A stretch of DNA of 64,000 nt from Trichopria drosophilae (GCA_030407085.1 CM059582.1:1860001-1924000); one strand, 5' to 3'. Positions 34,800 through 48,261 are shown, numbered from the stretch's first letter. Numbers and translations: made by a program. The notes: generated from the sequence alone by a model not told the origin.

Positions 34800-37438
34800 T
34801 TAAACTATTTAATTTAATTTTTAATGATTTATTATATTTTTTATACTTAATAAATAAAAATGTATTGATATTGATGATGTATTAAATATCAACAAACAGC
34901 TACTGATCTTCTTCGCTCCACTCTTGCCGTATGTTTCATTCCACACATTACTTTTACCTTCAAGAATAACCAAATTGAAAATTGTAAAACTATAAGTAGT
35001 AAGTTTTGTCTTATAGTACATGACTGATATTTCAGATTTTGAAGTTATATTAAGAATTTCTGCAAATCGGAAGAAGCACATAAAAGTGAAGAATCATTTC
35101 GTTATCTTTGTGTATTAAAAATGACGAGCTAATAAATTATTGCTTAGATGAATTCCATCCGCATCCTTGTATTTTTGGAATTCTTGTTGCTCTTTTGATA
35201 TAGGTAGCATCGATCGAAGCACATTTGTCGCACGGATCTTTCTTACATCGACGAAAAAATAAATTCTACTAGTTAATGAGAAAGTATCGACGTCGAGATT
35301 TCGATACAATGGCAGTTTCGTTGTTATCAGGCATAAATATTTTATAAAGAGAGTAACATTGTCCTAATATTTTACATTTCATCTAAATACTAACTAGTTG
35401 AGTTAGATCTACAACAATGAGACTCAATTCTTTCAAATAAACCAATCTGTTGCCGAACGGAAATATCGACTTCTCTTATTGTTTTTTGGTCTACTATTAT
35501 ATCTGCCTCGCATCTGAGGTCGAATTATTTCCTTTAGTTGTTAATGTGTTTAACACGAATCTCGAAATGCCTGTTATTTTAGTATCAAGTTTCTAAACTT
35601 GTGGTGATTGTTCAAAAACTGATAAATATATAATCAACTACTTCGACCCAGACCTTAGGTCTTTATAGTATTAAATTTGGTCGTCTCGGCCAATTGTCTT
35701 AGACACTGAGGAGCCCAAATCAACAATAACAAAATTTGGGTCCGTGAACTTTTACGTTCCGTGGATGCACCACGCCAACACTAGTTTTTTTTTAAATTAC
35801 CAATAAATAGTTTAAAATATAGTTCAAATATGTCTATTTCTGCACTGACAATCGCACGTATTCAAAAGATCGCAGCTTTTTGAAAACGTTTTGTATCAAT
35901 ACAAACAACATTGACACTTAATATTTACCAAACGCATTCGAGAACATTGTACGACATCCTTTAGTTTTTCCTGAGAGTAAAATAAAGCCCAAACACATTC
36001 ATTAGTACAAAAAACATTTTTGTTACAGTGTGCATAAAGTGACTTTACGATTGTTAGACACTTCACGCACCCTTGCAACAAAAAATATATTTCAGCGCAT
36101 GTGCAAAAATGTTTTTTGAACGAATGTGAATGCGACCTTCAGTTCTTAATTCAGTATTTTGTGAAAGTATTGTAGTTTGTTCATTACCCAGTTGTAATAT
36201 TCTGATATTATCTTTCAGAATTTTGTGGCATTGTCATGCTTTGCTCTTTAAATAGTTGTGATACTTTATTGCTTTTACTTGGAGTTCAAAGATCGGCACT
36301 TTGTGATGTTGTTTCTTGCGAATTAATCACATCTAACGAGTAATTAAATTGTTTTTTTACAAAGCGAAATAAAAATATGTCTCGATTGAGATTCTGTTAA
36401 AAAGTAACAATTAAATTATCCACATTCTGTTAAGTGTCAATATTACATCAATTCTCCTCGCTAGAATCAGAGACATAACATGAAATCGTTCATTTACAAA
36501 TTATCTGTACTAATGGCTACATATATTCATTCCAATAGTTCCAAATATCCAACTAGAAATGGATTCCATTAATTTTAATATAAAACGGTCAAGCAAGATG
36601 TTGTTATAACTCAAAATAGGTAAACGAAATTCGAAACATTTCCTGTCGAGCCCCAGTGCAACGTTAAACGCAAAAAGGACAAAACCATCGAACACGACAC
36701 CTACAGAGCTTGTGTTTTTCATGGATATAATATGATCGATTCGCAAAGTGCACCGGTAGGTGTCGTAGTGCACGTGTACGCACCCGGATGTTTTTTTATA
36801 TAAATCGTGGATATAAATTCATCGTCTGGAAAAGTTACTATATTTCATTAGGATGATCGTGGGAACCGGAGGAAATATTCCATCGGATGGAGTTGCCTCT
36901 GGGGTATTTATTTTTACGATCTTATATACATGTTTGAGATTACTTCAATTGACAGTTAATTACGAGTTGACGGCTAATAAATCATTCGCAGCCAATCTGG
37001 AGTCTCGAGTATAGGTATTTACTCGCGTTTGCTGGGTTCACACTTGGTGTCAATTATAAAGCGTGTATGCACACTTCTTCGACGCGTATTAAGCATACGG
37101 CTATGGAGAACCGTTTGGCGAAATGAAAATTTTAAGTGCGTTAGATATATTTGTGAGGCGAGTGCCAGAAAGAACTGTTTTTGTTTCACAACATGCACCC
37201 ACAAAGTTAGTCTCACTTACCATACATTATAAATAACTTCTAGAAACATTCCTTCACTGGCAGAAATGTGTGTTAAGAGTAACATATGTACTGAAAATCT
37301 TACCATACATTTCTAGCGTGTTATCCCAGTAAATTTATATGAAAAATGCTTTCGGCTTCAAAATTCTCTTGAGTTGTGAATGATTTCAATAATATTTCTC
37401 CTCGTTTGTATGTATAGTGTGGTATATCTATAATACAG
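34800..37438. other. AT-rich stretch, with a CTTTACG-motif patch and a hairpin
   Basis: At 36021-36075 GTGCATAAAGTGACTTTACG and CTTCACGCACCC resemble the motif cluster at 48068. At 36694-36703 and 36747-36756 CGACACCTAC and GTAGGTGTCG form the arms of a hairpin. A GC-balanced patch at 37020-37220 has overlapping ORFs on both strands with no identifiable product. Confidence 0.4.
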
Positions 37439-37492
37439 AGCTGGTGAAAAGCAACCTGTAATCGAAAGGTTGGAGGTTCGTGTCACGGTGCG
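37439..37492 (+). tRNA. tRNA-like fragment (B-box, paired anticodon-like arm)
   Basis: GCTGGTGAAAAGC is followed by CAACCT-GTAATCGAA-AGGTTG, a perfect 6-bp stem, then GGAGGTTCGTGTCAC, a B-box-like segment. The acceptor arm is not convincing. It looks like a decayed tRNA-derived repeat. Confidence 0.35.
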
Positions 37493-37786
37493 TCGAACAT
37501 CTTGAGTTTGGTTTTTTCAAAAAGCAAAGAATCATTAAAAAACATCCCGGATGTAAAACATATTAATGAAACTGTAACGGCTAACAATTTCTTAAATTGA
37601 ATGATTTTAATGCTGTAATTTTCACTTTAAAGTAATGAAATTTGAGCCAGCCCCTTAAAGTAAAATTGAACTTTATTTATTTATTATTTTCCAATGCGAG
37701 GTCCGAAACTCGACAGCATGATTTAAATTTCTTTGCAAATTTTCGTTTAAAATGGAAATGAAGGAAATTATTTTATAATTTTTTTA
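37493..37786. other. Spacer between two opposed tRNA-like sequences
   Basis: AT-rich, no ORF. The two flanking tRNA-like segments face each other, so this 300-bp spacer could be the body of one or two SINE-like elements. Confidence 0.3.
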
Positions 37787-37825
37787 GGAATCGAACCTGG
37801 AACCTTTCGTTTCACCACGAATAAC
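37787..37825 (-). tRNA. tRNA-like fragment, inverted relative to the one at 37439
   Basis: On the minus strand GTGGTGAAACGAAAGGTT is followed by CCAGGTTCGATTCCT, a good B-box. It shares GGTGAAA, CGAAAGGTT and AGGTTCG in order with 37439-37492, but lacks the AACCTGTAAT portion. Most likely the same tRNA-derived family with an internal deletion. Confidence 0.35.
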
Positions 37826-40800
37826 ACAACAGAATTTTTAAGTTTTATAAAAACCAACTTTAAAAATATATTCATTTACAATGTCATTAAATAGCAGACG
37901 CACAGCCTAGCAAATAATAGAAGTAACAGGTAATATGTCTTGAAATTTTAAGTAATATGTCTATTTTAGGTAAATAAGTCGTGGTCGACACAATCTCTTG
38001 TCCTAATGGAAGAGATTACTGAAGATACTACCGAAAAGAGATAATTTCGCCCTATTGTGATGCTTGGGAATTAATGACAGAAAATTAGAATATTATTGAA
38101 GGATTTTCAAGTTGAAACAAAGTTAAACCTAAGAAATATGTTTTTCTATATTAAGGTTTTTAATAGAATAAATAAATCCTTGCATTTGAAAAGTTACAAT
38201 AAATTAAATTTTCTTCTTCGTGACAGCTAAATGATAAGGACTACTTCATGTCCAAGAAATTAGCTGTATCGTTCATGCCTAAAATAAAGATTTACAACGT
38301 TTTTAATAATACTGTAATAGTCGAGTACTTTTTAGTCATTTCTGCGGCCGCTGTAAATGGCAATTTATTATTACGGAATCTAAGTTTGCTTTTTGGAAAT
38401 ATTCCTGCTTGAAAACTGATTCCGTGACTAACTTTTTCAAACCCAAGGCCTGTTAATGCTTCACATTTTCAAATAATATTTTAAAATAAAATAAATCTTC
38501 GAATCAATCAAACGCAAATAAATCACTTCCATTCTAACCTCAAAATTAATCAATATCAAATAAATCGATCTCGCAATATGGCGGCCTGCACACAGCTGAT
38601 TCGCCTGGCCTGAACACGATAACTTCAAAAAAATTTTTGTTTAATTTACAGTTTCATATGCTTATTTTATTGAATCAGTAGATCCTTACGTATAATGTAA
38701 ATTTGATATGATTTTACTAGTTTATAATTATTCCTTTTTATAATTTTAAATATACTTTTGTGATCTAGATGAATTTCCGTCTAGAATTCGTGTACAATCT
38801 ACTGAGATTCTGCAGAACGGTTCAGTTGCTACGATAATGACCAGCTCAACCAGCAAAACCTCTACAAGGAATTAAAATGTTATTATAAGGAACGCTAAAA
38901 AGCAATATTTTTAAAAATGATTAAAAACATTAGAATCTTTTAAAGTGGTTAATAAATATTTAATTGAATTGAATATCGCATATAAATTCAGATTTTTTTT
39001 CTACGCCGCGGTATACGACTTTTTTATTCGTACAAAAAGTGACCAAATTCAAACTTTTGAAATTTTTTACAAAGTCTATTTAGTAAAATGACATACTTAA
39101 ATACATCGAAGATGCATTTTAAATTGCAGCTGGGATGAGGTAATTCGGGTTGCACTTAAATTAAAAAGGACTCCGAATTCCGGACCTAAAAGGTTTCTAG
39201 CTGATAGTCGAAGAATGTCTTAGTTCTCTAGCGGTATAACTCCCAAGATTAAAACATTCACAAAACATGGATCACAGTGGGGTACCAGAAAAGCATCCCG
39301 GCCTTCGACTCTAGGTCACTTAAAATAAAAGCCTATAAGGTATTCATCTAGCTTTGAAGTTTTTGGACAGGTTCATCTTCATCGACGATTTCGTGTTTCA
39401 CTCGTATAGCGGTATAGGAGTTCAAAGACCTGTTACGATACAACATTGAATCGTCCTTGAAACTTGTTCAAAACAAAGTCACGATTCGAGATTCAAGATT
39501 ACGAGGCCAAGGAATTTTCGAGGCGTCTACGGGATTCGATGGCCGTTGAACTCCATCTATGAATCGCATGTTATCTAGGTTCGACTATAAAAATGCTCAT
39601 CATGGTACTTGATGTATTTTATAAACTTGTCACTCTCTTTCCAAACACAAAATCTGTTTTTCTATTATGTCTTACTTAAATTAGAAACGTTTTTGAACAA
39701 AAGAAAACTTCTGTTCTGATAAATTTATCTCAAGAACTTTTCTTGTTCAATAAGTTATCTACGGAAAATTTGGTAGTATACCAATTGATATGTACAATTT
39801 ATTGTTGGGTAGTAAATAGATCCACTGTTTAACATGATAAAAAAATTAAAAATAGGAGTTGTTGCTCAGATTCAAATGACAGATCGATACAATAATTAAT
39901 TTTTGTTAATTGATTTATGTTACAATTATAAGTACCTATTTAATATTAAAACTGCGGTATATTTGAGATACTCTAATGAACCTTAAATTATCTGAAAATT
40001 GTAATCGGCACAATGTCATGATGTAGTTTATACCGATACAATTGCCCGTTGTTTCTAATAAATATATGCAGTATTTGTATATTAAATTCTATCGAATATC
40101 ATTGTCATATATCGAATTAGGCAGCCGGAATCAATTACTAATATGTTCAAACATAATTTACGAATACCCATAAATTAGTTATTCTGTTGATAACAACAAA
40201 ATTCAATTAATAAGGCTTTTGCAGTTAGTCATTAATCTTAGTGTATCTGAATAGTCATTTTATGAACAGATATAATTAGACAGTAAAAAATAAAAAAAAA
40301 AGAAACAGAAACAAACAAAATACATCTCGAAATATACTAATACAAAATGTTGAAGGCGAGTGTTTCCATCGAAAATTGTAATGTCCCAATAATAGAAGAT
40401 GGATTAAAATATATTAGTTTCGTTATATTATTTAGATTTATAATCCGGATGTTATCAATTTCGAAGGTCAATTTAAAAAATAATTTTTTAACATAATGAA
40501 TGTACTTGAATAAAATTTGTAAGTAAAATTGTATGCTAATAAATGAAAATGTACACTAATCAAAAATAAATAAATTTTAAATATAAGTAATGCTGATTTT
40601 GATAGTAAAGTTCGAATTTATGTATGTACAATTTAATTCTGATAAATTACCAGCTTAGTGGAAACGATAGATTTGAACCAATGGCAAATGTCATGGATAT
40701 TTAAAAAATGATTCCCCTACTTATAACTATCAGATACCTAATTCTTCCTGGTTTTTTGTGACAAAAAATCAGCTGGAAAATATTTTTATTGAAGACAGTG

Positions 40801-43800
40801 TACTTGGATTTCTCATATAATATACAGTTTATTTTCATATGATTATGTTAATTTTCGGATAAATTGTAAGAAAAAATGACTTGATAAAATATAAAAAAAT
40901 GAATTTGTAATATTAAAAAATGTGACTATTATTCTACTTACATAAATCTAAACAAATTAATATATCTGTCAAAACCTAACATCCTTTTTTTTTCATTAAA
41001 AATTTTGGATCAAATAAGTCTTGTGTTAAGTGTGTGTTTTTTTTTCTATAAAGCATCATCATGTATGGATTAATGAGCCTCCTAGTGTTCCTTGAAAGTA
41101 CTAACTGTGTCACAACAAAAAAGCACTTCTCCAAAACTACAAATATTCATCTTTTAGAACACTTTAATATGTCTTAAATGATGCTGCTAAGAGTTCTTAG
41201 TATGATCGTTAAGAAACCTCAAGCCTCAATTTTAGACAGTTCTACAAACATTTTTCCATTATGTGGTCACGGAAAGAGCTCTTATTTATGAGCTTTCATC
41301 CTAATTATAAATTAAAAACATCATAAATTCCTTAGAAATTATAGATGCTATTTATTTGCTTTAATTTTAAAATTAATTCATATTTTTTAAAGTAGTTTTT
41401 TTTTAAGAAATTCAGATTTCAATTGCAAAAAAAAATTAATGAAAAATGAGTAAATATGGCCTTAAACATTATACTTCTTCGAAATGACTTCAACGCTGAA
41501 ATTAAGTCACTTCTTGTGACAAAAGTATTCTTTGTGAATAATCTCATGATACAGGTAATCTCATGCATGAGATGTGACCGCATCATGTGCTGCATTCAAC
41601 GCGTACACGTGATGTACTATAATACACAATTATTTTCGGAAGTGATGAAAAAGCGTTACTTCGCATATACGCACCGAGTTCTTATGTTGCTGTAATATAA
41701 TAATAACAGTTAATTACTTATATGCAAATGCGTTGTTTCAATGTTTCTCTGTTTAAGTACTCACAATCTTTTACAAGTATTTGTACTAATAATATTTACC
41801 AATAAAACATTTCTAAATTGTTTTTTAGTAACTCTTTAATCTTAACTTCTATTATAAAAGAATTAAAGAAGTATTCTTTTGGTGTAGTTCGAATTTTTTT
41901 TTCTGCTTATTGGGAAGACTTTTTAACTCTTTTTCGAAAAGTCCGGAATTAGACGTTTGGAGACTTTTTGGAGATATCTTTAGGAAATTAAAAAACTTAT
42001 CGAGAGATATTACTTTTATAGTGCAATTCATACACGTGGTACATCAAAGGACGCCAACCACATTTAAATTGAATATATAAAAATAATAAAAAAATATTTT
42101 TCAATTATCTGCAGACCAAAGATACGATATCCAAGAAATATACAATCGAGAGTAAAAATATCCTTGATTCTATTTTTAAACACCACAGTTTTTATGTAAA
42201 TTGCATACACATTAACCCTGACACCTAAATAGATAGAGATTAAGGAATAAATTGGGTTTATCGTTTCCGCGTTTATCACTCAGCAGGAACCGTTGTGCAT
42301 TTGACAAATGGAATTAATTTTTTTTTTCAAATTGTCCGATTTATTGCAATAATTTACAGTTTAAGAATTACAGAATAAGCAAACGTCTGTTACACTTCGA
42401 GAGCTTTACTCAATAATTTCAATCCTAGATCGGAGTAAGTCGCTGAGTGAGATCTACTTCTTAAAAAACAAAAAGTAAGCAAAAACGTCAGTCGTTGATG
42501 CACGAAGGACTCTTTAATGTCGACCTTGAAGAATTACCGATGGGAAAAAGGTGCGAACATTTTTCCAATGCGCGAGTAAAGTTAACTGGTGAGCGACAGG
42601 TCGGCGAACCACGCGCCATCGAAAAGTGTGTCAGTGTTAATTAGTGAAATACATACAGCGTCGCTGGTCGCAGAGAACAAAAAGGCATAGCTAGTCGATA
42701 TAATTTACGAACTAAGGCTCGTAAACCAGTTTCTCGATATTCGAGTATTGATAGTTGGAAGGGATGAACTAGTTCGTGCAGCCTCCTAGCTGATAAGGAA
42801 CTGGTGGACATTTTTCAAACCAAAAAACTACTCGAAATAGGTGATATTTTCTGCCTGACTTTTATTGAAAATATGTGCTGGTAAACAAAATAAAATTCAC
42901 TTTAATGACAATTTGTTCTTCGGGTCAACATTTTGCAAATACAAGGAGATTTTCAATGATACGATCGAATCGTGTTGAGTAAGAAGATGACAGGCGCCAT
43001 ATTCGTAGAGTAGGCTAATTTTCAGGCGTAACCATTTTAAGCTTTATTTTTTCCAACTTAGATGCGGTGAAAACCGGTTTTATCCAGGTATTTTGAATTT
43101 TTCATCCAATTTGGGTTATCGGGAATTCCGATGATAATATTTAATGTCATTGCAAATGAAATATACAGGGATGTAATTTACTAATTAAGTTAATTTTATA
43201 AATTCAGACTTATTCCCCAAATTAAAACTACGTTTATTGGATTTTTAACGGCCAATGCTGATCCACCAAACACACTTTTCGGAAAAAGAATTCTTTAAGA
43301 ATTACTTAATAATGGTTAACCGAAATACAGTATGCAATAAGAATTCTTTTCCGATATAATAAAAATATCTTAAGAGTATTTATTATGTGTACTCTGGTTA
43401 ATTAAAAAGTATTTTTTAAACATAGTGTTACTTGTTAAGTACGCTGAACATTAATTATATTACCTAATATATGATATTTTATGTCTATCAACGTTTCTAT
43501 TTTGATGGCAGAAACTCGTCTTGCACAATTGAGAATAATTTGCATTTGTGTACAAAATTACATTAAATTTGCACGATTCTGGGAACGATGATAATTGTTT
43601 TTACTATATTTATATCATTCTCTAATTTATGAAGAAAAAGAGGACCGAATTCGAAATAATCGATAAACCCGACACCTTTAGTTTACCTATCGAGAACATT
43701 CGGCACCGCATCGTCACACATGAACTTCTCTAAACTTCTATATAAAGAACTGTTAAAGATGTCATTTGATGCTTGGGTTTGCTACTAAAAGTCTTTATAT

Positions 43801-44488
43801 ACCACATTTTGTAATATACTATAATGACCATGATGCATTCTAATTATTTCTAAAAATATAAAAAGTATCATTATAACTGGACATTTGAAAACATCACTTT
43901 AAGAACAAATAGAACAATCCAAAACATGATAATCGTATAAAATTTATGATGCTTGGGTCAAAAGGCAAGTTAAAAGTCGATTTATTTTTTCAAGCAAAAA
44001 CTAAAGGTAATAGATTTTAATTTGGAAAAGGGATGAAGTATTTGTGTTGTGTTAGTTTTGTAGCACTTCGCAAGCGTCATTTTGAACCAATGATAATAAA
44101 AAAATACTTAAAATCTTACATAAGAAAAAACCCTACGTAACGAAAAATATTTTCTTTCTCTCTAGACCTGAATTAGACTAATTTATTTAATGAGCTTTGT
44201 CAATAAAGAGAACAAAAACTACAAATTTATTAATCCAGTTATATACTAATCTCAAATTAGCAATTTCGTTTTTTAAAATCGACCTACTACAATTAACTTG
44301 TCTAATGAAAAGATATTAACAAAAATCATTACCAATTCAACTAGTGACCGATTTTTCACTCTTCCCTTAGTTGTTTTGAACTAATTCATATTTGAAAATG
44401 CGACCTATTAATGGCTGAGGCTTTAATGTTAAACAATTACAATGCCACTTAACGTTTTTCAAGTCAAACTGAATGCAGAATTACTCAC
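37826..44488. other. Long AT-rich stretch, no gene recognised
   Basis: GC-balanced patches near 39120-39600 and 42470-42800 contain no clear domain. The latter has CpG-rich words and a TCAGTG initiator-like word near 42634, but no positioned TATA box or splice donor. The 41456-41695 ORF contains CACGTGATG and its near-inverse but no protein signature. Some of this may be regulatory DNA within an intron. Confidence 0.4.
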
Positions 44489-44675
44489 TTAAAGATAATC
44501 GATCCGTATCGAGAAAAGCTAATCGGAACACAGAACACAATAGTTGCGTGAAATCGGGTTCATTAACACGCGTAACCAGTTCTTGATCTGATTCACTCCG
44601 AGATAAACTGGCCACCTTTACGGCGTTGCCATCGAATGTTTCTTGTTTTAAATTGGTAGGTTCCAAAGTTTCCAA
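44489..44675 (-). CDS. Candidate coding exon with GTGAGT donor, unknown protein
   Basis: On the minus strand an open frame runs from a stop at 44678-44676 to the donor GTGAGT (44488-44483). It encodes a protein-like string with DGNAVKVASLSRSESDQEL, then VTRVNEPDFTQLLC and VFRLAFLDTDRLSL. Codon use is balanced (GCC, GTG, CGG, CCC, ACG) and unlike the AT-rich flanks. The acceptor is uncertain: the best AG sites (for example ..TTTAAAACAAG) lack a pyrimidine tract, so it might be a first exon with a start elsewhere. A TATAAATA lies near 44750 on this strand. I do not recognise the family. Confidence 0.3.
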
Positions 44676-46395
44676 TTATCATAATTTACAAGTTTTCCGT
44701 ACTCATTTTTCATAACCAATCGTAAAAGTCCAAATGTTTTTAATTTTATTTATAGTTTAGACATGCTTCAGTTACGTTAACTTACATTTCACTGAAAAGA
44801 GAGCTTAGCAGACTATTTAGTATTCTAATTTAATTACATTTTACAATCATTATTCTGAAAATCGGTAAGTTAAGAAAAAAATCAATCACATACTAGAAAA
44901 TTTACGAAATTAGAAAACAGCTACTAGTGATAAAATAGGAAATCAATTAGTTAAATTTTATGAAACAGAAAATACTAATCAAAAGCTGATCATTATATCC
45001 ATTTAGTTGTTAACTAGTACCTTCCAGTAGAATGGAATAGAATTGAATTGTCGACTTTTTTCGTTTTGATACGCGTGACTGATTTTGATTTGGAAAGTAG
45101 CAACACGTAAAAAGGGTCCTGGAAAAAATTGTGTTACACACACAGAGAAATGGCGAAAACAGTTATAAAGTATAATAATAGTAAAATTAACAATGTGCAA
45201 AGCTATAGCTCGCAGAGTGTTACTTTTGCAATTCAGAACATTGTGAAAAAGGCCATACAATAATTATTTTTAGGTATAAGGAAAGTGGATATTTTCGTTT
45301 AATATATTTTCATTATTTCCATTTCACTGTTCGGTAATGTTTGAATTGACTATTTAAATATGAAACTGAAGTACCGAATATCTGAGGTTATGTAAGATGA
45401 TGCGTACTAAATATCGGGAAATGGCAAACTGAACAATATTATCTTGTTTATTATAGAAATGGTTAAATTTACTACTTTTTGTTATCAAATGTTTTACTAT
45501 TACGAAATGGTTCCATTAACCACTTTTCTTCTCTCGCACTAGTAGATTTATTTTTTGTTTTTCCATTCTAAAATAGTAACAAATTGATGTATGATAAAAA
45601 TTCCGATTTTTAGTCATTGCCATGTTTTCTGACCAGCCAAAATCCTCAAGATCATTCTAGAATTAAATCAATGTCAAGTTACGTAACCAAAGTGTATTTT
45701 CCCATGACGCATAGTTCTTAGTTTTTGATATTAAGTTAGATCCCAGATCCGTGTAAAGTTAATAGAAAACTTGTATTTCTCAATACACAGTAAATAATAA
45801 TTATTTCTAGATTGTCTACAAAATTACAAGACGTCGAAACATTTTGGTATAAAATCAGTTTTTAGAAAAGTAAATAATTTTATGTAAATGTTATTTCCAT
45901 CACATACAGATACTTGGTGCGCTTTTCAATTTGCATCATTTTATTAAAATATATTAATCATATTTTCATTTTCAGAGGATATCTGAACAGTATACAAGAC
46001 AGTATAGAAATTATTATCGCGAAAAAATTGTTTAGTTTGAGCGACTTCAAAATAACATCTCTTTTCGTAGATAAATTGATAGTTTATCAATGTATCAGTT
46101 TTTCCAGACGTTTATTATTCCAATATTGCTACATTATGAAAGTTGATAAAAGTTATGAATATTAAACGATCCTTTTTATTTTCAAACTGGAGGTCCTCAG
46201 TTAGCTATTTTTTATTTCTTCTGTTACATTCTGGTAAATAATTATTCTCCTGTAGAATTAAATATTAATTAGATGAACTTCAACTATATGCTAAACTAAC
46301 ATTATTGACATCGAAGTTGCAAATAAATTACAATGATATCATGAACATTATATAGTAATGACCAATAAAAGGGTATCATTATTCAATTGATGTTT
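44676..46395. other. AT-rich stretch, possible weak MITE
   Basis: No gene recognised. ACACAGAGAAATGGCG near 45142 and, inverted, CGAGAGAAGAAAAGTGG ending near 45542 may be the degenerate ends of another CTAC..GAGAGAAA element about 410 bp long, with GAAATGGTT words inside. Evidence is weak. Confidence 0.3.
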
Positions 46396-47600
46396 TCATA
46401 GATCACACTTAAATCTATTTAAACCTGCCGAGGACAATAAAACTGAAGGAATGTTTTTCCAAAAGTACGAAACAGTTACAGTGAAAGAATTCCTAAATAA
46501 TGTTGTTCGACAGAATGGAATACAAAAGGTTTCCCGGTTAGGTTTGCGACATGATCGGCATAAGTTGGGCATGTGCATTACATAAGCAAAGCGCTCTAAA
46601 ACATATGAGGGTGCGAGTCTATAAACAATTTTAAAAATAATCAATCCTAAAAAAATCACGTCTACTCATAACAATAAGCCACCCAACTTTTATTCGACGT
46701 GAGATCGTTTCATTTTATTCATCACTTCGCAGGTCGAGTATATATCAGATGGAGCTTTTAGTAGCTCTTTGAAGCATTATGTTTAGTTAGTCCGTAAGAT
46801 TATGATATACCAAACACAAAATCAACTTGTAGTTGAGATAAGCGTTAAAGCAAACTCTGTACGAAGTTTCAACGATTCTTTCTATTAAACCTAATTGCAT
46901 AGCGTAGAATCAATTTTGTTTATCGTTTTCGTGACATGTAGTTTCCAGTCTAGAGTTGGTGAAACCCCCAAAATTTCCTAGATTTCTCAAAGACAACAGA
47001 GGGTTTCTAGAAACGACTTCTCTATAGTATTGACGTAGGTCGAGCTACCAACGACCCTTGCTTGTGCCTTAGAAACATCTAATAAAAAACCATTTTATTT
47101 TGTCCAATTGGCAATAGCTTGACGATCCACGACGAGGAATTATAACGGCCCGCTTCCAGAATGATAGACAGTTCGAAAATTGTAAAGATGCATTGAAAAT
47201 AACACGAGAAGCATAAATCATTTTGCCAGCTGTAGAATAATGAATCTGGAAAACTTGTCTATCCCCATCAATCAGCGATTAGCTGATTTAATTGTTTTCT
47301 CAATTTCTTTTGGTGCAATGTTCCTGATTGAACGACTCGGTACAATTGATAGTAGAGGAGAAATGAATTTAAAATGGTAGTTGTTATTGGGGGATGAATA
47401 TTATAAATACTAGGATAATATGAATTTAGCTGATCGGATGAGAAGTACTTAAGAGGAGATTGATTATTAGTGGGACGAATATCAAGATTCTTAAGCCGAT
47501 TCCAAGTTCGACTAGAGCCTTTCGCTTCATATAGTCTACGCTCATTGTAATCGTCTTTGGTTTTGGATAAATTATAAATGTATATTAGCTCGAATGGGTC
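46396..47600 (-). pseudogene. Decayed LINE (Jockey/CR1-like) ORF2 remnant with the RT core deleted
   Basis: Read on the minus strand from 47600, it begins with the region between endonuclease and reverse transcriptase (an SSRTWNRLKNLDIRP word, then KYFSSDQLNSYY). The first part of the RT domain follows in broken frames. The palm with the catalytic aspartates is missing, and the sequence moves straight to the C-terminal thumb region (AQARVVGS-like, LQRATKSSI, LRSDE, GWL words). The last part (46659-46396) is an 87-codon frame with VYRLAPSYVLERFAYV and IPFCRTTLFRNSF, which is typical of the C-terminus after RT. Many stops and frameshifts. It is an old, independently decayed relative of the LINE at 60403. 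Confidence 0.75.
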
Positions 47601-48062
47601 TGAATTAATCTAAGTAAGTAACATTTTTGGTTTTATGCAAGAACAATACACATAATTTACCCATGGTTTCACTTATTTGATAAAATTATCTTGTGATATG
47701 GAGCTGTGATGTACATTGCAGTAATTATATATCCCTACAATTTAACTATATATAACCCACCAAATACCAGATAAAATATGAAAATTATCAGAAGTTTTAA
47801 TTTATAAAGTATTATCTTATTGTACAGGGGAGTTTCTAATAAAAACTGTTCTAATTAACTTTATCGTTCCATAGTCAACTTAAAACAAAAAGGGCACATT
47901 AATTCTCGAATTTTCTAAATATTCAGATAAAAGCAAGTTAACAACATTTTATTGTTTTATTTTATTTGACATAACATGTGTAAAGTAGTAACAAATAATT
48001 GAGTGAAACTTTGACGTTCACACGTTATCTATGTATACATAGACAATAGTAGTTTTCGATAC
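47601..48062. other. AT-rich spacer
   Basis: No gene or repeat recognised between the LINE relic and the CTTTACGCA cluster. Confidence 0.4.
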
Positions 48063-48200
48063 AAGGGCGTATGCGTAAAGAACTTTACACACACACACGT
48101 GTGCCGAAATATTGTTTACGTACGGCTTTTTCGTGTGTAAAGTATTATCGAGTGCGTAAAGTTCACTTTACGCACAAGTTTACTTTACGCACCGAAAAGA
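48063..48200. repeat. Cluster of CTTTACGCA / TGCGTAAAG motifs
   Basis: About 130 bases contain ATGCGTAAAGAACTTTACAC, an (AC)n run, GTGTGTAAAG, the perfect inverted repeat GTGCGTAAAG-TTCA-CTTTACGCAC, and a further CTTTACGCACC. The right edge GTATATTTCAGC resembles ATATATTTCAGC next to the related patch at 36021-36095. A third patch with CTTCACGCAC twice lies at about 55740-55777. Possibly a small motif-saturated element family. Confidence 0.5.
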
Positions 48201-48261
48201 CGTACATAAAAGTATATTTCAGCTTCATATCTATTCATCATTTTCGCAATCTTTCACAATA

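Noticed and set aside
36694..36756. CGACACCTAC/GTAGGTGTCG hairpin as a microRNA precursor
   Set aside because: Only ten paired bases with a loop of over 40 nt, too short a stem for a precursor.
41530..41625. CATCATGTG...CACGTGATG inverted words as a MITE
   Set aside because: Arms are under 10 bp with mismatches, and no termini or target duplication were found.
45134..45545. Further CTAC..GAGAGAAA element
   Set aside because: Ends match only loosely and no target duplication or clear saturating motif was found; kept as a note in the spacer entry.
48088..48102. (AC)n microsatellite as Z-DNA or a regulatory site
   Set aside because: Too short, and part of the CTTTACGCA motif cluster.
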